A stretch of 7,405 bases of DNA from Armatimonadota bacterium (GCA_023398345.1 JAEWSK010000054.1:1-7405), one strand, 5' to 3'; positions 1 through 5,690 are shown, counted from the first letter of the stretch. The notes: generated from the letters alone by a model not told the origin. Made by a program: numbers and translations.

Positions 1-485
1 TCGGTATAGCTGCCGCCCTGAGCGATAGCGTCAAACACCGAGTCGCCGTCTTTAAATTCAAATGAACCCGGTCGCATGACTGCGCCAAGCACCCGCACCT
101 GCGGCCGATGCAGCGACATAACCGTAACCTGCACTCTTGCATCGTATACAACTTTCACATCGGCAAGCTTTGTTGCTATCTGCTGCGCAAGCTCATTTTG
201 CGTAAAACCGACTGCCTTTAGATCGCCCAAATAGGGAACATTGATCATGCCGCCTGGAGTAACAGGAATCTGCATGTTGCTGAGCTGAGGCTCGCCCCAG
301 ACATCCAATTTCAAAACATCTTCTTCGACAATACGATAATTGGCGTCAGGAGCCAAAATCGGAGAGGAAACGGCACTGTCTGCGGTGCTCTCGTTACTCG
401 CTGGGGCAGCCCAACCGGGCACGTCAACAAGCAATAAGACAACAGCAGCTAAAATCGCCGCAAGTTTACATACGCGTTGATTCAC
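1..485 (-). CDS. Polysaccharide export protein (Wza/BexD-like), N-terminal part, runs off left edge
   Basis: This is the first 161 codons of an outer-membrane polysaccharide export protein; the 3' part lies outside the window. Translation starts at a GTG (483-485) preceded by AGGAGG (496-501). Residues 1-27 form a signal peptide (hydrophobic stretch LAAILAAVVLLLV, likely cleavage after GWA). Unlike E. coli Wza there is no lipobox cysteine. Residues about 46-124 match the Poly_export domain (YRIVEEDVLKLDVWGEPQLS, then GGMINVPYLGDLKAVGFTQ and an ARVQVTV strand). A SLBB (soluble-ligand-binding beta-grasp) domain begins near residue 129 (VRVLGAVMRPGSFEFKDGD). Family members form the periplasmic and outer-membrane channel that exports capsular or exopolysaccharide, working with a Wzc-type inner-membrane protein. 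It is transcribed away from the PEP-CTERM gene on the right. Family assignment is firm; which polysaccharide it exports cannot be read from this window. Confidence 0.9.
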   Translation of the reverse strand, partial: MNQRVCKLAAILAAVVLLLVDVPGWAAPASNESTADSAVSSPILAPDANYRIVEEDVLKLDVWGEPQLSNMQIPVTPGGMINVPYLGDLKAVGFTQNELAQQIATKLADVKVVYDARVQVTVMSLHRPQVRVLGAVMRPGSFEFKDGDSVFDAIAQGGSYT

Positions 486-495
486 GATTTTCTGT

Positions 496-501
496 CCTCC
501 T
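496..501 (-). promoter_or_regulatory. Ribosome binding site of the polysaccharide export gene
   Basis: AGGAGG on the minus strand lies 10 nt upstream of the GTG at 483-485. It decides the start: the GTG is followed directly by a signal peptide and no better ATG lies upstream in frame. Confidence 0.75.
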
Positions 502-825
502 GGCCAGTCTGACACGATAGCCTGTAGTCTCTATTATCGACTCATTTGGTTTCTTCTTTAGGCTGAGACGAACATAGACGGTTCAAATTACGCCTCGGCA
601 TCATTACTAAGTTCCCGATGAGCCATATTACCCATAGATGAGCAAGAAGCTAAACAATATAAAAGAAAGAACCCGATATGTGCTTCGACGCACTTTCCAG
701 CACAGTAATAATACCTGATTTTTGCTCACAAGGCCAATTCAAATGTTGGGTCAAATAATTTAGATTTAAAAAATATGCTTAACACTTATCGAAAACTTGC
801 AGCTCGACTGGCTCATCCATTAGTA

Positions 826-841
826 TGGCACACTTTGTGCA
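826..841 (+). promoter_or_regulatory. Sigma-54 (RpoN) promoter, -24/-12 type, for the PEP-CTERM gene
   Basis: The sequence TGGCACACTTTGTGCA matches the sigma-54 consensus TGGCAC-N5-TTGCA at 10 of 11 defined positions, with the invariant GG (827-828) and GC (839-840) separated by exactly 10 bp. Transcription would start near 852, giving a leader of about 93 nt before the ATG at 945. RpoN-dependent control of PEP-CTERM genes through the PrsK/PrsR two-component system is known in other bacteria. An exact TATAAT at 846-851 overlaps the predicted start but has no -35 partner, so a sigma-70 promoter remains a weaker alternative. Confidence 0.7.
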
Positions 842-944
842 TGAGTATAATGTGGGTGAAATCAGTAAGACTGTAATATGCAGACACAGCCATAGGCTGT
901 TGTTTAAAGTATATTTACACCTCGAATTGCTGGAGTGTGATTAT

Positions 945-1748
945 ATGCGTAATATCGTTATATCAGTAATGGTCGTTGTTTTGGGGCTGGCCGTTATGCA
1001 GTGCGCGTTTGCTGCTGAACGGGCACCGGCTGGATCGTACCTGATCTATCGAGCAACGACTGTTGGTGAGTTAAGAAGCCAAATTGCAAAAAATCCAATT
1101 GTACGGTCACGCTATGTCCGGCATTTTGGAAAGTCGCCGGCAGAGTTGGATAAGTTTTTATCAAGAGAGTTGGTTCTCACTTCGCTAAAAGAGCCACTGC
1201 GAGCCAAGTGCTGGTATATAGACAAATCCGGCAGGCAGTTGATAAAAACAAAACTGCTTCCCAGAGGCAGTATGGTATTTACGACAAGTGACGGCAAACC
1301 ACTGCTTTCGTGGTCATGCGGAAACCCGCTGAGGGCCGATTTGCCGACGAAGTTGGTGAAGTCTTCCGTCCAGACAATATCAAAACAGCAAATTGCAAAA
1401 GCAACGCCCGGCGACGACGTGGAAACTAAGGTTTTGGCAAACCCGATAGAAACGATTTCAACCGCTGTAATTGCCGCGGTTCCTGCACCTGTTGTTGTTG
1501 CAGCATTGCCTATCGAAGCAGTGCCGGCAATGGCCACAATAGCGGCCCCAGCCGTATCGGTTGCGCCGTTCATATCAGCCGGAGGCAGTAGCCTTGGTTG
1601 GCTTGGCATGCTCGGTGGAGTTGCTGCAGGAGTTGCAAACGCAGGCGGGGATAGAACTATAGTGCCCGAACCGTCAAGTATTGTGGCTCTCTCAGGCATG
1701 ATTTGTCTTTTACCCGGCGCATATCGCCTTGCGCGACGTAAGAAATAG
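945..1748 (+). CDS. Secreted PEP-CTERM sorting-domain protein, N-terminal domain of unknown function
   Basis: A 267-residue exported protein. The start is the ATG at 945: TGGAG lies about 9 nt upstream and a signal peptide follows at once (MRNIVISVMVVVLGLAVM, likely cleavage after AFA near residue 23). The in-frame extension back to 825 overlaps the promoter and is not real. Residues about 30-135 form a compact unrecognised domain ending in a G-SMVF-(4)-DGKPLLSWSCGNPL motif (about 108-129). Residues 165-240 are a low-complexity Ala/Val/Pro-rich linker. The C-terminus is a classic tripartite PEP-CTERM signal: VPEPSS (240-245), a hydrophobic segment (about 246-260) and the basic tail RLARRKK. 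Such proteins are cut and sorted by exosortase, typically in exopolysaccharide-producing, biofilm- or floc-forming diderms. The adjacent polysaccharide export gene supports this. The specific function of the domain is unknown. Confidence 0.88.
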   Translation: MRNIVISVMVVVLGLAVMQCAFAAERAPAGSYLIYRATTVGELRSQIAKNPIVRSRYVRHFGKSPAELDKFLSRELVLTSLKEPLRAKCWYIDKSGRQLIKTKLLPRGSMVFTTSDGKPLLSWSCGNPLRADLPTKLVKSSVQTISKQQIAKATPGDDVETKVLANPIETISTAVIAAVPAPVVVAALPIEAVPAMATIAAPAVSVAPFISAGGSSLGWLGMLGGVAAGVANAGGDRTIVPEPSSIVALSGMICLLPGAYRLARRKK

Positions 1749-1778
1749 CAATCCACATTTAATTCTAATTCAACAATC

Positions 1779-1807
1779 AAAGGCCGAGTAGATCTACTCG
1801 GCCTTTT
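1779..1807 (+). terminator. Rho-independent terminator after the PEP-CTERM gene
   Basis: A perfect 28-bp palindrome (1779-1806: AAAGGCCGAGTAGA followed by its reverse complement) lies 30 bp after the stop codon and ends in TTTT. In RNA it gives a GC-rich stem of about 12 bp with a small loop and a U-tract. It separates the PEP-CTERM gene from the methyltransferase gene, so the two are probably not one operon. Confidence 0.88.
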
Positions 1808-1867
1808 CGTTATTATTTCCTCTTCAAGTAGGACGAATGCACCCATACAGCTAATGATCTAAGTGAT

Positions 1868-2683
1868 ATGAGCGATAACTTCGACCCTAGAAATAAGCTA
1901 AACGAACTCACAAACAGACAGTGGATGATGGAGACAAAGAGCGTCTGGTTCAGCAAGCCTCCTCAAAGAGACAAACTCAAGGCGCAGCATCCGGCAACGT
2001 TTGCAGAGTCGGATATTGTTCGGCTTATTGAGTTCTTCACAAAGCCGGGCGAGCGTGTGCTCGATCCGTTTTTAGGAAGCGGGTCAACGCTGGTCGCATG
2101 CGCAAGATCGGGAAGAAGCGGCGTGGGCATCGAAGTCATATCGCGGTGGGCAGACATTGCAAAAAAGCGAATTGACGCGGAAAACTCAGAGCTTGAGCAG
2201 TGCGTTTTGGTTGGAGACTCTCGCGAAACTATGAGCGGCATTGCGCCGGACTCGATTGATTTTGTAGTAACCAGCCCCCCGTACTGGAGCATATTGCTAA
2301 AGGACAAAGATCATAAAGTCAAAGCCGAACGCACATCCAAGGGGTTGCAGACGAGATACAGCGATGAACCTAACGACCTTGGAAACACCAATTCATATGA
2401 GGAATTTCTTGCAGAGTTGGGCAAAATATTCGAGCAATGCAAACGCGCACTGCGGCTAAAGCACTACATGTGCGTGATCGTATCTGACTTCCGGCACAAA
2501 TCGAAGTTCATTGCATATCATTCCGACATCAGCCGTCTAATCGAATCGGTGGGATTTAGCCTGGAAGGGATAACAATACTCGCTCAGGACTCGAAGAACC
2601 TCTATCCCTATGGTCTGCCATTCGCATTTATCTCAAACATCCACCATCAATACATACTCGTATTTCGCAAGAACAAGGACTAA
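1868..2683 (+). CDS. Site-specific DNA methyltransferase (N4-cytosine/N6-adenine type), apparently solitary
   Basis: A 271-residue protein of the N6_N4_Mtase superfamily that transfers methyl from S-adenosylmethionine to an exocyclic amino group in DNA. Motif X-like HPATFAESDI (41-50) leads into the SAM-binding motif I LDPFLGSGSTLVAC (65-78) with acidic E89 in GVGIE. The catalytic motif IV is TSPPYW (135-140). SPPY with a following aromatic is more usual in N4-cytosine enzymes, but N6-adenine cannot be excluded. Motif order is X-I-IV, a permuted arrangement relative to beta-class enzymes, in which IV precedes I. The region after motif IV (about 145-271) would carry target recognition. No restriction endonuclease or specificity gene adjoins it. 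The start ATG at 1868 has only a weak upstream AAGTGA. The next gene is convergent, 73 bp away. Confidence 0.85.
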   Translation: MSDNFDPRNKLNELTNRQWMMETKSVWFSKPPQRDKLKAQHPATFAESDIVRLIEFFTKPGERVLDPFLGSGSTLVACARSGRSGVGIEVISRWADIAKKRIDAENSELEQCVLVGDSRETMSGIAPDSIDFVVTSPPYWSILLKDKDHKVKAERTSKGLQTRYSDEPNDLGNTNSYEEFLAELGKIFEQCKRALRLKHYMCVIVSDFRHKSKFIAYHSDISRLIESVGFSLEGITILAQDSKNLYPYGLPFAFISNIHHQYILVFRKNKD

Positions 2684-2756
2684 TACTCTAATAATCTGAT
2701 TTCGTGCTATTTGGCCCTAACGGTTTGGAGCGAAGCCTCAATACTAAAATTGCAGC

Positions 2757-3392
2757 CTAGCTCACTACTGTATCGGCAGTTACTTTGCGCTTTATGCGGC
2801 CAAGAGCATTGTCGATGGACTTTGTGTTGCATGAGAGGTCGATTGCGATTTCGCGATAGGTCTTGCCTGTGTTGTAACGCTTGAGCACTTCCCACTCAAA
2901 TGGCGAGAGCAATGTTTTTAGCATATCGCGTAATACACGACCATCCTCGCGGCGAATTAGAACTTGCTCGGGATCCTGGCTCGCGCCCGATATCAGCACC
3001 TCGGTGAGATTGAAATCGATGTCGGTCTCTTCACCGCAATAATCCAGCGAGGCGGCAGTGTTGAGTGGCGATTGCTTATAGCGAGTGGCGGTTTTTATGG
3101 CCGTAATTACATGGCGTTCGATGCATATCCGCGCAAATGACAAAAAAGATATGTCCTTATCGGGCGAATAGTCCATTATCGACTGCCACAATCCGATCAT
3201 GCCTATTTGCAGCAGGTCATCTTTCTCGGCGCCAATTAGAAAATATGAGTTGGTCTTGGTGCGTACAAGGCTGCGGTATTTGTAAAGAAGAAATTCGGAC
3301 GCGCCAATATCGCCAACTTGGGCAAGCCTGACCACCACGTTGTCAGGAAGACGATCATATCTGGAGCCGCCAAAGCACTTTCGAGGTCTCAT
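2757..3392 (-). CDS. SigH-like alternative RNA polymerase sigma factor (sigma-70 family)
   Basis: About 211 residues, resembling the Bacillus SigH/sigma-30 family along its length. Numbering here counts from the in-frame ATG one codon upstream (3395). Region 2 spans about 36-104, including SYFLIGAEKDDLLQIGMIG and the DNA-facing SFARICIERHVITAIKTATR (84-105). A linker (LNTAASLD onward) leads to region 4, about 153-206, with the helix-turn-helix TYREIAIDLSCNTKSIDNA and basic tail GRIKRKV. Two ATGs abut; GGAGG lies only 2 nt before the first (3395) but 5 nt before the second, so I place the start at 3392. In Bacillus SigH drives transition-state and early sporulation genes; here the regulon is unknown. 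No anti-sigma gene adjoins it. The gene has its own strong promoter and converges on the methyltransferase gene. Confidence 0.88.
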   Translation of the reverse strand: MRPRKCFGGSRYDRLPDNVVVRLAQVGDIGASEFLLYKYRSLVRTKTNSYFLIGAEKDDLLQIGMIGLWQSIMDYSPDKDISFLSFARICIERHVITAIKTATRYKQSPLNTAASLDYCGEETDIDFNLTEVLISGASQDPEQVLIRREDGRVLRDMLKTLLSPFEWEVLKRYNTGKTYREIAIDLSCNTKSIDNALGRIKRKVTADTVVS

Positions 3393-3433
3393 CATTCCCT
3401 CCGGGAGTGTATAAGAAATCGCCTTATTCTTGT

Positions 3434-3462
3434 ATTATATAGCGGAGTCTGTTCTGTGGCAA
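3434..3462 (-). promoter_or_regulatory. Sigma-70-type promoter of the sigH-like gene
   Basis: On the minus strand TTGCCA (3457-3462) and an exact TATAAT (3434-3439) are separated by 17 bp. Transcription would start near 3427, giving a leader of about 35 nt that includes the GGAGG ribosome site. The sigma factor gene is therefore probably transcribed independently of the enzyme gene upstream of it. Confidence 0.78.
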
Positions 3463-3511
3463 TTAGTATTTATACTTGTTGACTGGATGAAGTGATGAGG
3501 ATGTGCTCTGT

Positions 3512-3691
3512 CTCGTGCAATTATGCTCAAAAGATCAAATCACACACAATATAGCCGCCGTCCACGACAAAACGCCTACGGTTGCACAAGATAGTATAAA
3601 ATCCGGGGGATGTGTTTCCCAGCAGGTAGGCAGGGGTAAAAGCCCCTGCCTGAAGTCTGAGAACAAAAGCCTCATGCCAAAATTGCACGAG
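3512..3691. repeat. Inverted repeat pair with a third motif copy, possible small element or structured RNA
   Basis: CTCGTGCAATT (3512-3522) is the exact reverse complement of AATTGCACGAG (3681-3691). Extending to 3510-3525 and 3678-3693 gives 14 paired positions of 16. TTGCACAAG at 3582-3590 is a third copy with one mismatch. The arms bracket a strong hairpin. No target-site duplication is evident outside the arms. It could be a MITE-like remnant, a structured RNA closed by the arms, or repeated protein-binding sites. Confidence 0.45.
3628..3651. repeat. GC-rich REP-like hairpin
   Basis: AGGCAGGGG (3628-3636) and CCCCTGCCT (3643-3651) form a perfect 9-bp stem with a 6-nt loop (TAAAAG). Neither strand has a T-run after the stem, so it is not a standard intrinsic terminator, although it lies about 60 nt beyond the enzyme's stop codon and could stabilise that mRNA's 3' end or slow polymerase. 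The sequence resembles dispersed palindromes built on CAGGGG...CCCCTG seen in many genomes. Confidence 0.6.
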
Positions 3692-3709
3692 TCTTGTTTA
3701 AAAGAACCG

Positions 3710-5527
3710 CTATACCATCGCCTCGCTCATTCTGGCGAGATCCTCAAAGCGCAGGTCTGCGCCGATGATACCGATGCACTCTCCCGCATCATCCAGTAGC
3801 GGAGCGGAAACCGTAACGCACAACGCGCCCGTAATGCGCGACTTGTAAAAATCAGTAATGAACACTCCGCTACCTTCGCGAGCGCCATTGAACCAATCTC
3901 TATCCGAAAAGTCCTCATGCAGCCCAAACGTGCCGAATCTGTCTCGGTATTCCGGTTGCGTAATGTTATGAGTGACTTTCTTGCCTACCATATCAGTCAC
4001 ATATATGAATTGGATAAAGACATGCGTACGGACAGCTTTTGCCAAGACAGGCTCGATCCGGCAAGTATCCATGCTGCGCACTTCCAAGTCTGACGCCAGC
4101 TTCTCAATAATCTTTTCAGAAAGATTGAGCGCGTGGTCGCGGAGCCTGTCGAAGTCGCTCTTGAAGTATTCCGGCAAGTGCATTCGCGCCTGCATCAGCA
4201 TTTCATCATCTGAAATCGACGTCACTCTTCCTTGGATATACTGCTCTTTAACCCACTCGTAGATGCCAGCCAGACCCGGGTGTCTCTTGTCCAGCGCAGA
4301 CTCAGGCTTGATGCCTAAGTAGTTGTTCACCCAGTGTGCAATACCTGCGATGCCCGATTTGTCGGTGACGTTGACTCGCGCGGGCCTGTTAAGTATCTTA
4401 TCAGTATCAAAGATATTATAAATCTCTTCGCTTTTGAGCATGCCGTCGGCATGGATGCCGGCACTGGTAACATTGAAGTTTGTGCCGACGAACGGATAGC
4501 AGGACGGAATGTCGACGTTGATTTCCGTTCGGAAGTACTCCGCCATCTCTGTAATGACGCGTGTATCTATGCCGCTTGCATCACCGCGCAATGAAATATA
4601 GTCCATAATCGCGCCTTCGAGAGGCGGATTGCCCGTTCGCTCACCGAAACCCAACAGAGAGCAATTTGCCGCAGAACAGCCATACAGCCAGGCTGTTGTT
4701 GCATTGGCCAATACCTTATGAAAATCGTTGTGGCCATGCCATTCCAGCCACTCGTTGGGCACGCCGCACTCATGAACCATTGTATGTATCATCTTTGGAA
4801 TGCTGCGTGGAAGCATTGCCTCGGCGTAAGGCAGACCGTAGCCCATTGTATCGCAGAGTCGAATCTTAATGACCTTGCCGGAGTCGGCAGCAATACTCAT
4901 CAATTTCTGGACAAACGGGATTATAAACCCATCAAAATCGGCACGGGTGATGTCTTCTAAATGGCACCGGACGGCCTCCATGCCGGAATCAAGCGCGGTG
5001 CTTACCAAGTCTACGTAGTGATCAAAAATCTGCGAGCGCGTCTTTTTAAACTTTAAGAAGATGTGGTAATCGGAAGCCGAAGTAAGAATGCCGGTCTCGC
5101 GCAGTCCCATTTCCTTGACGAGACGAAAATCGTCCTTGTTGGCTCGAATCCAGCCGGTTATCTCAGGATAGGCATGGCCGAGTTCACGGCACTTTTCTAT
5201 AGCTTCTTTATCCTTATCGCTATATAAAAAGAACTCTGTCGCGCGGATAACACCATGCGGGCCGCCAAGTCTGCTGAGCATATCATAGAGCTTTACAATG
5301 TGCTCGACTTTATATGGGGCGCGAGCTTGCTGGCCGTCGCGAAATGTCGTATCAGTAATGAAAAACTCCCGCGCGGGCTCCATCGGCACGCTTCTGCCGT
5401 CGAAAAATACGCGCGGCACTTCAAGATAGGGAAACATCTCGCGCAATAAATTGGGTTCGGCAATATCTTGGATTTTTCGCTTTACAATCGGCTGCAACAG
5501 CCCCCAATTCGGGTCTCTAGTTACCAT
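3710..5527 (-). CDS. Re-citrate synthase / isopropylmalate synthase family enzyme fused to a C-terminal PDC (Cache) sensor domain
   Basis: A 605-residue cytoplasmic enzyme of the DRE-TIM metallolyase family, which condenses acetyl-CoA (or another acyl-CoA) with a 2-oxoacid. The TIM barrel spans about 53-330. It has ITDTTFRDGQQARAPY (57-72; R63 and metal ligand D64), the metal-binding HGHND (264-268) and GERTGN (295-300). A GIHADGMLKS segment follows at 357-366. Segments such as GWIRANKDD and LTSASDYHIFLK are those I associate with Re-citrate synthase, making (R)-citryl-CoA/citrate from oxaloacetate. Homocitrate or isopropylmalate synthase remains possible. Residues about 490-600 are extra and form a PDC/Cache-like domain: FIYVTDMVGKKVTHNI, FSDRDWFNGAREGSGVFITD, SRITGALCVTVSAPL, GECIGIIGADLRFEDL. 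No signal peptide or membrane segment is seen. The ATG at 5525-5527 has AAGGAG about 11 nt upstream. Confidence 0.8.
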   Translation of the reverse strand: MVTRDPNWGLLQPIVKRKIQDIAEPNLLREMFPYLEVPRVFFDGRSVPMEPAREFFITDTTFRDGQQARAPYKVEHIVKLYDMLSRLGGPHGVIRATEFFLYSDKDKEAIEKCRELGHAYPEITGWIRANKDDFRLVKEMGLRETGILTSASDYHIFLKFKKTRSQIFDHYVDLVSTALDSGMEAVRCHLEDITRADFDGFIIPFVQKLMSIAADSGKVIKIRLCDTMGYGLPYAEAMLPRSIPKMIHTMVHECGVPNEWLEWHGHNDFHKVLANATTAWLYGCSAANCSLLGFGERTGNPPLEGAIMDYISLRGDASGIDTRVITEMAEYFRTEINVDIPSCYPFVGTNFNVTSAGIHADGMLKSEEIYNIFDTDKILNRPARVNVTDKSGIAGIAHWVNNYLGIKPESALDKRHPGLAGIYEWVKEQYIQGRVTSISDDEMLMQARMHLPEYFKSDFDRLRDHALNLSEKIIEKLASDLEVRSMDTCRIEPVLAKAVRTHVFIQFIYVTDMVGKKVTHNITQPEYRDRFGTFGLHEDFSDRDWFNGAREGSGVFITDFYKSRITGALCVTVSAPLLDDAGECIGIIGADLRFEDLARMSEAMV

Positions 5528-5549
5528 ACGCCTTGATGCTCCTTCCCCT

Positions 5550-5573
5550 ATACATAAAACTCATCTTATGTAT
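5550..5573. promoter_or_regulatory. Palindrome at the predicted transcription start of the enzyme gene (operator or leader hairpin)
   Basis: ATACATAA (5550-5557) and TTATGTAT (5566-5573) form a perfect 8-bp inverted repeat with an 8-nt centre. It lies between the -10 box and the ribosome site of the minus-strand enzyme gene, covering the predicted start of transcription (near 5567). A dimeric repressor site there would block initiation; alternatively it forms a weak AU-rich hairpin at the mRNA 5' end. Confidence 0.45.
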
Positions 5574-5574
5574 T

Positions 5575-5603
5575 AGTATATCAGAAAACCTACTTATTGT
5601 TCA
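5575..5603 (-). promoter_or_regulatory. Probable sigma-70-type promoter of the Re-citrate-synthase-like gene
   Basis: On the minus strand TGAACA (5598-5603, 4/6 to consensus) and TATACT (5575-5580, 5/6) are separated by 17 bp. The predicted leader is about 40 nt and contains GGGGAAGGAG before the ATG. Confidence 0.55.
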
Positions 5604-5690
5604 TTTGTATGAGTTCAGTTGATTGAGTTAGTTCTGCGGGATGTTGATAATGGTTAGTGGGATTTGCTTGACCATTTCAGAGGTATAAAG

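Larger units (their letters stand above)
486..944. other. Divergent intergenic region (459 bp) between export gene and PEP-CTERM gene
   Basis: No convincing gene is seen on either strand. It holds a sigma-54-type promoter at 826-841 facing right, an exact TATAAT at 846-851, a short leader hairpin at 886-900, an imperfect dyad GTGC-N6-GCAC at 680-693, and two copies of GATGAGC exactly 20 bp apart (617-623 and 637-643). For the leftward export gene only a weak -10-like GATAAT is visible near 534-539 on the minus strand, without a matching -35, so I do not call a promoter for it. Confidence 0.6.
3396..3709. other. Intergenic region (314 bp) between enzyme gene and sigma factor gene
   Basis: No gene is supported here. 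It holds the sigma factor promoter (3434-3462), an 11-bp perfect inverted repeat (3512-3522 and 3681-3691), a related third motif copy (3582-3590) and a strong GC-rich hairpin (3628-3651). The open frame across 3503-3799 has no ribosome site or protein-like composition and runs into the convergent enzyme gene. Confidence 0.6.

Noticed and set aside
846..851. Exact TATAAT as a sigma-70 -10 box for the PEP-CTERM gene
   Set aside because: No -35 element is found at 16-18 bp and the extended TGn is misplaced by one base. The overlapping sigma-54 motif is the better explanation, though dual control is possible.
825..944. 40-residue N-terminal extension of the PEP-CTERM open frame
   Set aside because: It overlaps the sigma-54 promoter, lacks a ribosome site, and would bury the signal peptide that begins at the ATG at 945.
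1112..1846. Minus-strand open frame of 244 residues opposite the PEP-CTERM gene
   Set aside because: Its composition mirrors the Ala/Val/Pro-rich linker read in antisense. It runs through the terminator palindrome and shows no domain, while the plus-strand gene has signal peptide, sorting signal and ribosome site.
3628..3651. GC-rich hairpin as the intrinsic terminator of the enzyme gene
   Set aside because: The minus strand continues ACCTGCTGGG after the stem, with no U-tract.
3601..3670. Possible TPP or other known riboswitch (CTGAG plus nearby hairpins)
   Set aside because: The conserved core sequences and helix arrangement of TPP, SAM-I, cobalamin and c-di-GMP-I riboswitches are not present, and the segment is not positioned upstream of a plus-strand gene.
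3503..3799. Plus-strand open frame of 98 residues
   Set aside because: It crosses the inverted-repeat region and the hairpin, runs antisense into the conserved C-terminus of the enzyme gene, and has no ribosome site or recognisable domain.
4334..4594. Several short plus-strand open frames inside the minus-strand enzyme gene (4334-4594, 4666-4960, 5255-5449)
   Set aside because: They lie antisense to strongly conserved motifs of the enzyme and have no ribosome sites or domains.
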